Below are positions 47,901-60,240 of a DNA stretch of 64,000 bases, in pieces. The translations under genes and the position numbers were made by a program. The stretch is from Gavia stellata (taxonomy: Eukaryota > Chordata > Aves > Gaviiformes > Gaviidae): the NCBI RefSeq assembly GCF_030936135.1, contig NW_026777121.1:1364001-1428000 (forward strand), read 5' to 3'. Each line of letters begins with the position of its first letter. Position 1 is the stretch's first letter. The notes under the pieces are model-generated. The model was not told the origin of the DNA, ran no database searches, and saw only the letters and a list, made by a program, of their open reading frames with translations.

Positions 47901-50900
47901 CCTTTGCACAACAGACTCGGCTCTGTCATAACAACCGGGAATTGTAAAGCAGCGCACTTTTGCCCCCAAGAGAGAAAATCCCAGGAGCAGCTGAACCATG
48001 TGGTTCATAAACCATGAGAGGAATGAAGAAAAGTAAAGCTTCTCCCTGAGGATATCTTCAAAGAAAAGCCACCTGAAGCATTTTTTTCTGCAACTGTGAC
48101 ATCAGCTAAGGGAAGGGAGAAGCAGCTGAGCTACCCTAGACATCTGCCTGAGGTAAGGAAAAGAAACAGAGTGAGGATGAAAGAATGAGAGCCAGACATC
48201 TCATATACAAAAGCTGGCACTCAGAGAGAGAGAGACTGTGGCTTGAGTAGCAAGGGGCAACAGAAAAGGGACACAGATCACAGAATCACTAAGGTTGGAA
48301 AAGACCTGTAAGATCATCAAGTCCAACCATCACCCCAACACCACCATGCCCACTAAACCATGTCCCGCAATGCCACGTCCACACGTTCCTTGAACCTCTC
48401 CAGTGATGGTGACTCCACCACCTCCCTGGGCAGCCTGTTCCAGTGCTTCACCACTCTCTCAGGAAAGAAATTTTTCCTAATATCCAATCTAAACCTCCCC
48501 TGGTGCAACTTGTGGCCATTTCCTCTTGTCCTATCGCTTGCCACTTGGGATGAACACAGACAGCTTCAGAAACAGAAGTACTTTTCATAAAATGGGAAAG
48601 GAAATCCCCATCCCCTACAGACTTCACGATAGCAAACAAAAAGTGCACTAGCAGAATGTACAATGTTTTACACAGATGTGTAAAATCAGTGTCAATGAAG
48701 CAAAGATGATGATGGAAGAAGGAAGGGCAAGAATGGATTCTAGGAGTAAAACACACATTTCTACAATAACTAACACTTCAGAAAAGAAAATCCTACATGA
48801 AAACATATGTCTCAATAAATTAGGATATCAATAATATGAGTCATCAAGACGCTTAAGGCACTGAGTTGGCCATGAATTTTATAACTAAAACTACACAAAG
48901 CAAAAAAAAAAAAAAAAAAAGAAGAGCTGAGTCTCTTAAGAGAGAGATTTGACATGGTTGCAAACAGGAAATTTCAACTGTCAAGGAAGAGCTGCTCTTC
49001 ACATAAAGTATGGCAAAAGAGAATAACCTGTAAATAGTGTGGATTCCTCTGAAGGAACGCTGGAATTGAGAGAAAAGGAACGAATAATGATCGCTTTGTA
49101 TAAAACGGTTTTTAAGATTCCCCTTCCTTTTTAAAAAAAAAACACTTCCAAAGTTCATAAGACAGATGAATATAGGACTGTATGCCAATTATAATCCAAC
49201 CTGGGCATCAGTTACCACAGTAAGACTCAACACACTTGCTCCATCTATAGAAAAATGATCTATAACCTGGCAGGAAAAGCCAGGTTCTCCTTACCTCCAC
49301 TGGGTCAGGCACTTCAAGTCTTGTTTCTGGAGGAGCTTTCACAACTATAACAGTTTGGTCTTTAAGGCCACTAATTTTTCGAGTATCTTGATACGTCACA
49401 TAAGCTAATGTAATCACGGTTAAGGAATTTTCCAACCCAGTTGATAATATATTCAGACTATTAGAAGAGGCATAATTCTTTCAATTATTCGTCCATTTTC
49501 TCATGGCTACGTTGCTTTCAGCCCAAAGTTTTCTGTTCTCTACACTGGAATCACAATTGCAGTGAAACGGTGTGAGAATTTCCCTTTGATCTAACAGCTG
49601 GGGCCACTACAGAGTGACAAAAGGGATTCTCCATGCCGAGTCCTCTCTCTTCTCCTTTACACACGTAAAGCTACTTAAGCTAAAGCTCAACAACCCGCAA
49701 TTACTCGCAGACTGTGCGAAGCAAAATTTTTTTACACGCTTGCTGTGAAATGGCAGAGAACTGGAAATCACTGAAAAAATGTAAAGGAATTTACAGATGT
49801 GCATACACAATATATTTTTGAAGTCATCGATAAAATGATAATGTCCATTTTCATTTGAGGCTTTTTTGTTAAACATTTATATATTCAGATATTTATTTAT
49901 TCATTTGTATTATATGAAATTATTTCAAAAAACTACTTAAACAACTACTTTGAACAACTTGACAGTGCAGAAAGTTGGTTTCTGCATAAGCACGGAATGA
50001 ATCTGAACATTCTGCTGTTCAACATGAATTTGTCCAAATCAACGTGAGCGTTTTGGTGGGTTTTGGCACGGTGGTGCCTCACTTACTGACCTGCGTAACC
50101 GAGGTGTCACAGAGCTTTTGGTCGCAAACTGTGAAACGGCCGCGATCACAGGCAAGCGCTTCCAGGTCTTTGGTTTCGTCATCCGTGAGGTATCTAGCAC
50201 AGTATTTATGCCATAGAAATAAAGAGCCTAATTTATTATTCTACCTTCGGGGGGTGTAAATGTGAACAATTTTGGTAAATGTCTGCTGTTACCATACAGT
50301 GAGACAAACTGCCCAAGCTCAAAACGCCAATACATCTCACAGAATCACAAAATCACAGAATCACTAAGGTTGGAAAAGACCTGTAAGATCATCAAGTCCA
50401 ACCATCACCCCAACACCACCATGCCCACTAAACCATGTCCCGCAATGCCACGTCCACACGTTCCTTGAACCCCTCCAGTGATGGTGACTCCACCACCTCC
50501 CTGGGCAGCCTGTTCCAGTGCTTCCCCACTCTCTAAGTAAAGAAATTTTTCCTAATACCCAGCCTAAACCTTCCCTGGTGCAACTTGAGGCCATTTCCTC
50601 TTGTCCTGTCACTAGTCACTTGGGCGAAGAGACCAACACCCACCTCACTGCAACCCCCTTTCAGGTAGTTTTTAAAGAGCGATAAGGTCTCCCCTGAGCC
50701 TCCTCTTCTCCAGGCTGAACAACCCCAGCTCCCTCAGCCGCTCCTCACAAGACTTGTGCTCCCGAACCCTCACCAGCATCGTCACCCTTCTCTGGACACG
50801 CTCCAGCACCTCAATGTCCTTCTTGTAGTGAGGGGCCCAAAACTGAACACAGCATTCGAGCGCCGAGTCCAGGGGCACGATCACCTCCCTACTCCTGCTG

Positions 50901-53900
50901 GCCCCACTGTTTCTGATACCTGTAGCATTGCATGGGGTTGTTGCAGGACCCGGCACTTGGCCTTGTTGAACCTCATACAATTGGCCTCGGCCCATCAATC
51001 CAGCCTGTCCAGATCCCTCTGCAGAGCCTTCCTACCCTCCAGCAGATCAACACTCCCACCCAACTTGGTGTCGTCTGCAAACTTGCTGAGGCTGTACTCG
51101 ATCCTCTCGTCCAGATCATTGATAAAGATATTAGACAAGACCGGTCCCAAAACTGAGCCCTGTTGCACTCCGCTTGTGACCAGCCACCAACTGGATTTCG
51201 CTCCATTCACCACGACATTCTGGGCTTGGCCATCCAGCCAGTTTTTTACCCAGCGAAGAGTGCACCTGTCTGAGCCATGACTTGCCTGCTTCTCCAGGAG
51301 AATACTGTGGGAGACAGTGTCGAAGGCTTTACTGAAGTCCAGGTAGACAACATCGACAGCCTTTCCCTCATCCACGAGGCGGGTCACCTGGTCATAGAAG
51401 GAGAGCAGGTTGGCCAAGCAGGACCTGCCTCTCATGAACCCGTGCTGGCTGGGCCTGATCCCTTGCTTGTCTTGCACGTGCCCTGTGAGCGCCCTCAGGA
51501 TGAACCTCTCCATAATCTTCCCCGGCACCGAGGTCACTCTGACAGGCCTGTAGCTCCCCAGATCCTCCTTCCGGCCCTTCTTGTAGATGGGTGTCACATT
51601 GGCAAGCCTCTCACACCTGACTTGGACCAAACGCAAAGCAACAGGTCAGGGGGCTAAACGACAGGTCAGCTCTCAGGCAAATGGCTTTTATTGAGGCTTC
51701 TACCACTCCTTTAGTAAGGTTTACTAAGGTTGGCAAAGGCAGAGTACAAATTACAGCAACAGTGGCTGCCACTGTATGAACAACGGAAAGGGTTGCATGG
51801 TTTTCAAATAGAACGACAATCTTCATTGCTGTAGCTCAAAGCTGGGCATATCCCAAAACATTCAAGGTAGCGATCAGTTACTGTCTGATTCTATTTAGGA
51901 GGAGGAGGAGGAAGCACACAGTCAGGGCAGAAACGCTGTTTTGGCACTATCTAATCACAAGGGAAAAGAAAACCATTTTCAAAAGCAGAAACTTCGCCTT
52001 CAGAGATGGAGCAAAGGAAGAGGCTTCCCAGCTCCCTGAGTCTTCAGCAGGTCACCTCACGTCAGACCTCAGTGAGGCGAGCGAACGACCATACTGGGAT
52101 GCGCTCAGATTCGTCCCCAGGTGTCACACATCCACATTCCTTCCTCAATAACCACTAGTATTATCAGTAACCTTAGAGCCACAGAAGGATTTGGGGAATA
52201 CGCTCTCCTACATCCAAAAGCACGAGGCCAAGACGCTGCTAATGCTGATCCCTCCTCGCCCATCCCCAAGGGAGCCATCAACTGCAGGGCAGGGATCTCT
52301 ACCACCGCAAACAGCGCTAGAAAAACAGAGAAGTATAATGCTCGGTTTTGCTTTGCTCTAAATCTCTTTGTGGATGAAGGCAGTGCTGACCCTACTCCCT
52401 ATGCCACTCGGTGGTCTTGCTTTCATACGCATTTTGAGATGCAAGCACAACCAAAAGACAGTATTTACATCGTTCACATTACTTTTTACTGACGCTCCTG
52501 TAGTTATTTCCTATCCTTCAAAACAGAGAATAAGTCCACCTTATTAGATGCTCTTTAAAAACTACTGACCATTAAAAGTAATAAAAGTTTTCAGCATTTT
52601 CAGCATTTAATAAAATGCTCTCTTCTGTTGCCAGCAGGTGGGAAATCTAGTGAAAATGAGAACTGGTTACTTACAAGGGGTATTAGCAGCCAAAAGACCA
52701 GAAACCTTATGAACCTTATGCAATTGAGCATTGCTATTCCATTAAATAATTAAGTCTGAAAGAGACATTTTGAGAGCTCATAAAACCTTTATCTATGATA
52801 TTCCACTATAGATTCTCTAACCAGAGGAATCTAAAAATTTGTTGCAAGTTTCAGACTAAACTGACTCCCAACTTTATTTTCCTCTCTGTGTCTGGAATTT
52901 ATATACGCAGCAGTTTAATGTAAAAATAAAAAAATTATTAAGTAAGGAGTACACACACACACAAGTCTTCATTACCTTAGCAAAGACTTTGTCTGCATGC
53001 CTTTATAATTTCTGCACACATAAAAATGGGGTTTGCTCTGGGCTCAAAAGAATCGAAAGAGCACAGGTTTTGGATGTTGTCACTCATTAATCAGCTAAAT
53101 TCTTGGTTCTGCTCTATGTGACCATGGATGTTAATGGGCTCCTTCATACACCACCTTTTTCTCCATTTTTTTTTTTTTTGACATTCCAGAAGCATTACAG
53201 GTGCAAGTGGCTTAAGTAACTTTTATATAGAACTACATTAAAACCCATTATCCAACTTCTGGAAATTTCTGATGTTTCATATCATATTACTTAGTGGAAT
53301 TCTCTTTGTGTTACAGAGCACAGCAAGACTGACCACCGCTGAGGTTTCGAAAAAAAGGATATCTCTGATTCCCCGAGTCCTCTGTTAGCAGCTTGAGGTC
53401 CAGGGTGCAGCTTTGGATCAGCTCATCCAGTTTCTTCTCTTCCTGAGTCAGTTCGGTCACCTCCTTCGTGAGGCCTTGACACTGGGCCAGCATGCCACCA
53501 TCCTCCGACAGACGGCAGCCCCTACGGATACAGAGGGGGAAGACGCCCTTTCAGCATTTGTAAAACTTGACCCTGTGCTATGGCAAAGGGAAGAGGCAGC
53601 CTTTTACAGTGCAGATCAAGTCCTCATCTCCTTCTCCCTAAACCTGCCCATAGTGAGTCAACATCAACTACGCTTCCCAGAAAAAGCATCTTTTTATCAT
53701 GCCAACACATTTTGGAACTACCACCAAGAGGGAAAAGCCAAATATTTCTAAGCTCTTCCAAAATCTTGCTTCTAACTCACCTCTCCTCTAACCACACCCT
53801 GAAAAAGACTGAGGATGGCAGTAGGTAGAGATGTGTACCTAGAACTTATGCCACTTGCAAAAGCAAATGACTTAATGCAGTATTCAGACAAAATGCTGCT

Positions 53901-56707
53901 TTCTAGTTTCCCTGACAAATGCTGTTTATACACTGAAAACCTGTCTAACAGAAAAAGAAAGCTTTATCCTGATAGAAGGCATTTTGGATGATTGCTTGGG
54001 GCAAAGTGTTAGAATGGAAGGTGGGAGAAGAAAAATACTGCTGCTCTGTGACAGTGAAATCAGCCAGCAGGAAAGGAAAAGGATAATGAATACTCACATC
54101 CATTGTATGTTGGTTTTGGATTTTTTCTTAATGAGATGGATGCCTTCCAGTCCATTGGTGATGTCGTAAATCCTCCTTTTTTGCACCTTGAGGACCTCTG
54201 CCGCTCTGTTCAAATCTAAGACCCCATCAGGAGATTGGCTCAGCAACTGAATGAACTTCTTTGTTAGAAGGGCAAGTGATGTATCATACCAAGTCTTTTC
54301 TGAAGGAGATTTTGGAGCTTGGCAAGAAAAGAGAAAAAAAACCAAAACAGATAAATCAGTTCTCTCATTTTGGTTCCGAAAGCAGCATCCAGAAATGAAA
54401 GGATACATATTACAGATATTTCTTTCATTTTTACCACAGAAATCTCTCAAACCTCTGCATTAAGACACAACTTACCACTGGGTATTTATTTGCATTTCAA
54501 GCTGCACTTTTCCAAAAGTCACAGGTACATGAGCAAATACATACATTTTTTTAAATGCAAATCTTTCCATTAGTCTGATGGATACATATATGCAATATTC
54601 TACTTAGGTTTTCACTATGTGAATTCTTAAGAGTATTTTTAGTATCTATTTATTCTGGCAGCAATACCAAAAATTCCCCTATGACTCTCCTCCATCAGGC
54701 TGATAGCCAGCTTTCATCAGGGTTTGATTTTCCCCTCTTGTAAGACAAGTGTTTCACATGCAATTAAGCAGGACTTGGGTGTACTTCAGTGGGTGAACAC
54801 AACGACAGATTCCATCAGCGCCAGACTCCACGGCACGGCGTACAGAAAACTCAAGTGAATTAGAGGAGATTGACGCAAGACACAATTTATAATCATCATT
54901 TCCCCATAACCAAACAATGCTCAAACTGGGCAAGGGTATCCACTTCTTTTAAATTAGAAGTCAGCAAACGGCTTGGATCTTACTAAACAACGCGCTCTTT
55001 TCACGCACAAATGTAGCAATAGATGAGCTTTTAAGAGTTTAAATATGGAGATGAGAATAATTTCTAATTCTAAATGTTTGAGGACTTTGTGTCAAGGGAA
55101 ATGAGCCAGCCATTATTAGAAGTCTGCTGGGCTGGTACATCTCAAACCTTTCATTTGCTTCAAGTATTACGCAGGATGGATCTTAGACTGATCTGGTGGT
55201 CATTTTCATGTTTTTAAGGTTCAGGTCCCCCACTTGATTGCAGAAGTCAGTCAAAACTGAAATCCTACCCGAAAGTGAACCTTTAGGCTACCCTGAAACA
55301 TTTTGAAGGATATGATGGCTTTTCAGTGAAAACCAATTCATTGCCTCTTTGCAAAGAGAACCTGCTGTATCTCATTCTTTGGTAGCTTCAGGGCTTGTCT
55401 GCATGGGGAACTGGAGGAAAATTCGTATCAATTAGGCGACATTCTGGATTTAGACCAGCATGATTTTTGTTTGTTTGTTTTAATTTGGGGTTTGGAAAAG
55501 AATGAGAGGGTCAGAGTGAGAAGGGCAAGAGGCTACTTGACCCCCAGCTAAACGGGGATGTGCTCCTGGTCATGCAGCAAGGGGGTTCTCTCTACGGCCT
55601 TAGCAACACTGCAGCAGCATCCTATGCACCGAATGGTACTGAACTTCTGCGAGAACGCACTTCGATTTAAAACGGACTTCATTTAGCTTAACGAAGTTTA
55701 GTTTAATGAAGACAACTATGCTTGTTTAACTTGTCCGCATTAAGTTCGTCTCTTCAGCTAATTTCACTTTTCCCATCTGCCTCAGCAGAAACAAGACTTA
55801 GACTGGTGAGGAGGGACAAGTACCCCTCCACACCTCTTGCTCTCCCATCACTACCACTGCTGCCCCAGTCCTCCTCTTTCCCCATTCCCCTCCCTCTGCA
55901 AGCCTAACTCTCCTGCTGAAATCCCCCAAACAAGATGGCAAGGCTACACCCCCAGCGCCTGTTGCAAGAAACCTACTGCCCGAGGCAACGCAGGCGTGCA
56001 AAAATGAAGACTTGCAGCAACTAAGCAGCGGCAGTAATAATCTAGTCGTACCGCAGGGAGAGAAGGCAGCTCACAAAAAGCAGGCAGCGTGCAATGCTGC
56101 TGGGGCACAGCTACCGCTCTTTGCAAATCCCTGCCGGGGGGAATAAGCCCTGCCCATCAGCTGCTGTAACTCCAGCGACGAAGGAGGCGGCTGGCCCGAT
56201 TAGCCCTGCCTAATAACTGTGCGTTTGAGCCCGTCGCAGTATCTTGATTCCTCAGCATCTACCTCTCCTAAGCATCCCCCGCTTCGTGTCCTTGGGTGAA
56301 GAGGAGGCCCTGGATGGCGAGGCTGCAGGCTGCCCGGCGGGCGGAGGGACAGAGCTGGCAGCCAGGAGCCTCTGCGGCCTCTCAGCGGCTCTGCACCAAC
56401 CGATCGACGCACGCCGCAAACCCGTTGCGTGCTGCTGGCTGCGGGGGCGAGGATGTTGCACACACATCCGGGCGAGGACAGTAATAAACACGCGTCTTTA
56501 GCTAGGTAACGCAGCCTGTCGTGCTGGTTCACACTGATCTCAAGCTAGTAAAATCAAAAACTCTGTGCCATACAGCGTGTTACCAGTTCCCTTACTTGTT
56601 GGACTATCTGGACTTCTTGTCGCAGCTCTTCCTTTCCCCTTTGGAGTCTTTAGTCCTTCAGCCAGATACTGGTGGCCACTTTCTCCTAGCTCCAGCCTTC
56701 GTTTCGC
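44977..56707 (-). CDS. E2F3: E2F3 homologue, six coding exons, first exon not found
   Basis: Exons: 56,596-56,707 ([20 protein letters not shown]), 54,098-54,317 (winged-helix DNA-binding domain with RRIYDIT), 53,363-53,521 (dimerisation, [20 protein letters not shown]), 49,295-49,409 (marked box, [20 protein letters not shown]), 46,052-46,190 ([15 protein letters not shown]) and 45,335 down to the stop at 44,977 ([17 protein letters not shown] and the RB-binding [20 protein letters not shown]). All phases agree. The product is a cell-cycle transcription factor acting with a DP partner and repressed by RB proteins. Oddities compared with human E2F3: EKTRYD is EKTWYD, SLGLLT is SLALLT, ITNVLEG is ITNGLEG, the start of the 46-kb exon differs (QRALIRF for SLQIHLA), and the C-terminus runs about 30 residues past the usual end. 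The first exon (MPLQQQ type or longer) was not seen up to 64 kb. It may be a paralogue under relaxed constraint. Confidence 0.85.
48278..48550 (-). mobile_element. CR1 LINE 3' fragment
   Basis: About 270 bases of CR1 3' end, beginning with the reversed CACAGAATCACTAAGGTTGG tail and ending within the coding C-terminus ([20 protein letters not shown]). It is severely 5' truncated. Confidence 0.9.
50337..51635 (-). mobile_element. CR1 LINE, longest copy in the window
   Basis: About 1.3 kb on the minus strand, from the doubled tail motif (CACAGAATCAC repeated) through the reverse-transcriptase domain. The frame at 50,995-51,636 carries [19 protein letters not shown], the [13 protein letters not shown] motif A and FADDTKLGG motif C. 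A second frame downstream (50,672-50,998) carries [20 protein letters not shown], so the ORF is shifted. It is 5' truncated and inserted in the E2F3 U12 intron. Confidence 0.92.
51636..53300. other. E2F3 intron sequence, nothing recognised
   Basis: No exon or repeat family is supported. A short GGA-repeat run is near 51,898-51,910 and a poly-T run near 53,167-53,180. Confidence 0.5.
54318..56595. other. E2F3 intron; short GC-rich block near 56.3 kb
   Basis: Mostly AT-rich intron. At about 56,280-56,470 the sequence becomes CpG-rich; open frames there match nothing. It could be a small internal regulatory island. Confidence 0.4.
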
Positions 56708-59700
56708 CTGTTAAAAAAAAACCCAAACAAATAGTAATTTTTTTTAAATTGATGGGTTGTTAAGAAGTGTATTTCGCTTCACCAAACACAATATTGGGGT
56801 TACAGGAAAGGCGGACAGCAGTGAACTTTTCGCAGCAAAGTTCTGTATCAGTACAGGTTCATACCCCATATTCATCACAAGGCAATCTGAATATTTATGG
56901 GAACCCAAAGGCAGGCTTCAATGTTTCACTCTCAGAGGCTAGGTTGATGGTTTTGTTTGGAAAATTTAGCAATTTTTTTTAATTTGAAAAGCTGAGTGAC
57001 AGTTGTATGACCCGCTTCAGTCCAGTCTGGACCTTTTCAAATACATATGAAAAATGTCTACCTCCACTTGAGTTGAGAACGTTTCGGTTAAGAAAACCAA
57101 AGACAAACGCTCAAGCACACAGGTATGCACCCGGAAACCTACATTTCTTCTGAAAAACTCCTTACGTCCATTGAAGTTTGGGCACAGGTAGTATAAGTGC
57201 AAGGGGAAGGAAAAATGTAACTTGAAAGGATGGCTTTGAGAGGACGAGTAACTTCCATTACTGTAAGCTTTCCATCAACGACATACGAGACGTTACATCA
57301 AGAGCAGCATTGGACAACTGTTCTCCTCTGCTCGTCAAGAATTCTTGTCCTCATTGAAAGCACAACCACTCCATTTATTTCATATTAACTAGCACGTTTG
57401 CATTAAAGCTGCCTACATAAAAGCAAGGCGGAGCAAAAGTAGTATCAGAAAGATGATGCCTGAAAATCAGCTAAATGTTGCATTTAGCTCAATGGAAAGC
57501 TGTGTACACCTTGAATAATAAAAATCATGGATGACACTGTTAAACTGTGCAACACACAAACTGCAACCAAAACCACCACCAATATGAATTTTGTTCCTAG
57601 ACAGAAACACAATCTACTATCTTTGGAAACAATTCTATACCCTGCCGTGCTACTCGGGTTACTGAAACTAAACCTATCCTAACAATAGGAAGGACATTAC
57701 CTGGGAAGACACAGGAAAAAGAAGACAAAGAAGTTTTATGTCTAATGAAGTTTAGCCAAATAACTGTTTCCCAAGAATGTTGTTTATTCAATTAGGTAGA
57801 ATAATTCAGAGTATTTTATTTGCTTGCTCTTTAGACTTGCCCCAAAGGGTTGGATCATATTCAGCTCCTCAGTGAGCCAAGATAAAATAATACATTCCGC
57901 CATGGAGTTGTAGACAGATATTTCCATATTGTGGATTTAGCTTGTGTGTTTTACTTAGGGTCTGTGACCAAGAGAAGGCTCTAAATAAATTAATTTATAT
58001 GCGTTATTTATGGATAGCTCGCTAACATCTTTGTACTGGACTCCGTTTGCAAACCTCAAACTTATTAAAAGGCAAGTTAAAGCACATGAAACGTGTACAA
58101 GCCCTCGGTGTAATAGCATGTACAGAGTGCTCAAGCCACTCTTCTCTATATTTTGTGCGAAGGGGCAAGGCACTAATTCCTCGGTGACAGAGCAAAACTG
58201 AACTAACTGCATCCTTCTAACCAGCGCAGGCACCGGGCTCCGGGCAGCCCATGGGTGGCAGCTTCTCACGGCGCACAACACCTCTGCTCCGCTCCCCACG
58301 GCATCGGCTCCGCCATCCAAGGACACAGATTTTAAAAAGGTCGGCTGTTAACAAAAACGTCCAGCTAATATGTTTAGCCAACGTAATTGGATTAAATTAC
58401 GATTACAGCTATTCCAGACGGAGAAATACATTTCACACTTTTTTTAAAGTAAGTGTTTTTCCACCCTGAACACTGTAAGAGCAAAGGCAGGAGGGGTGAA
58501 AAGGGAACAATCCAGGGCATGGGAAGACTAGGCCAAAGGGATACAATTAAAGATAAAAGAGAATCTCAAAACCAGGTGTGAGAAGGAGGGGAAATGCTAA
58601 AGACTTAAAATCCAGAGATTTGCAGCGGCTCTCTCCATCAGAAGAGAAACTCCGGTTTGGACTACACATCAACACTTTTTGTCTCAACTTGTTTGCAAGA
58701 CACAACCCAACGGTATTTCACCCCTGCTTTTGTCGTTAAACACTTACAACTTTCTCCCGTGAACTTCAAATAATCAGGTTTGGTAGTGAGAGAAGACAAG
58801 CAGCGCCCTTCAGCTGCGCGCAGCTGCCCAAGCCTGTCCGAGTGTGTCGGGCTGTTACAAACAACCCGCTCTCGCCGGTCTCACTGGCACGCCGTAGCTA
58901 CGGGCAGCGCCCGACTAGCGAGCGCCTTCTGCAAAAATACCGAACGGCAGAGACAGCACTACAGGATAGTTATTTTGTAGGGCACAAAGCATATGGAAAA
59001 CCTGAGAGAGAGATACAGGGCAAAATATTTTAGAAGAGTTTAAAAGAGCTTGGTGAAGTTACCGAGAGGCGATTTTAGCAAACCCCCGGGGATGTTTAAT
59101 TTCTGGCCAGATGCTACAGGTCACTCAGCAAGTGCCTTCTTCCCCTTCCTGTTTTACAAACTTCATAACAAGATGCAGGATTGAAGTGGCATATTCTCTC
59201 AATTTCTTCTTCCCCGACTTACAGACCAAAGATTTTCTAGTGCCTTTTTCTTTGCACTGGAGATCCTGGCTGACTCACAGTTTCTCCCTCCCAACTCCAA
59301 CATTGTTCATAGTGCTTTCTGATATCAGGCTTCCATTGAGAAGTCTCAAGATCTGCGTTCAGCAATCAGCAGAATCGGTAACCCTTTTAAAAAAAAAAAA
59401 TCTTGATTAGCCTAACTTATTTCTGCTGCAGGACTATATTAATTATTTGCAGTATATGTACAAATTTTGTATTGTCTTGACTTACATTGTTTGATCAAGC
59501 ATAGCATGCAGAATCTCTGACACGGTACGTGGGACCTGCTAAGAACTAGCAAGCCAAAGGACACCAGCACTAAGCGTCCCAACGATAGGGAAAGATAGAA
59601 AGCGTAGGGACTAAGAACTCAGCAACATGAAACTTGAGTGCAATAACTGGAAGTCAGGTTCCTCAGGGGGATTGTGAAAGGATCATAAAGCACATGGGGC

Positions 59701-60240
59701 ACTGAGACAGTGAAGCCACAAATCCCTACCTCCAGCAAGAGCCGTAAAAGTAACAGGAAAGCATCCTATTGATCCGGACCAGACACCTTACTAACCCCTT
59801 GGCTGAGACCTAAAATGTTTGGCATCAACTGTTTTGAGTTCATTTTCTCTTTCAATACTACAAACAACTGCTGGTCTAAATACAACTATGGATCCACTGT
59901 GCAGTGCAGACCACTAAAACCAGGGGGCCCCTCGACTCCTATGTAGTTATGCTCTTTTAGGTTCAAGCCCCTTCTAAAAAAAAAAACAAAAAAAAAACCC
60001 GAAACCCAGGTAGCTACCACAATTAACATCAGAGGCAAATCCACAAGAATGTCTTCATAAGAACACTTGTGTCTATAGGAAAATAGAACCTACTAGGATA
60101 AGGATAATATGTCTAAATACCAGGTGTATTCGTTAGGAAGTATCTTCTTTCCATTCTTTCCATTCACTTGTTTTTGACCTTGTGTTTCAAGATGTTCTCT
60201 AACATTTCCCCCCTTTGAGACTTCTGGATATACTTTATAA
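56708..60240. other. Upstream of the first visible E2F3 exon; no gene recognised
   Basis: No E2F3 first exon was found. Slightly GC-richer patches occur at about 58,210-58,320 and 58,795-58,925 without supportable coding content. Simple A-rich runs lie near 59,388 and 59,975. Confidence 0.4.

Larger units (their letters stand above)
49410..53362 (-). other. U12-type AT-AC intron of E2F3
   Basis: The donor on the minus strand is ATATCCTTTTTT, the exact U12 consensus. The intron ends in AC, with a TTCCTTAAC branch site at 49,419-49,427, about ten bases upstream. Splicing there joins AATCAGAG to ATTAGCTTATGTG and gives NQRLAYVT, as in human E2F3; no GT-AG choice keeps the frame. The intron holds the CR1 at 50.3-51.6 kb. 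Confidence 0.93.

Noticed and set aside
56200-56532. CpG-rich open frame taken at first as an E2F3 first exon
   Set aside because: It lies downstream of the AKRRLELG exon in transcript order, so it cannot be the N-terminal exon, and it shows no E2F-like sequence.
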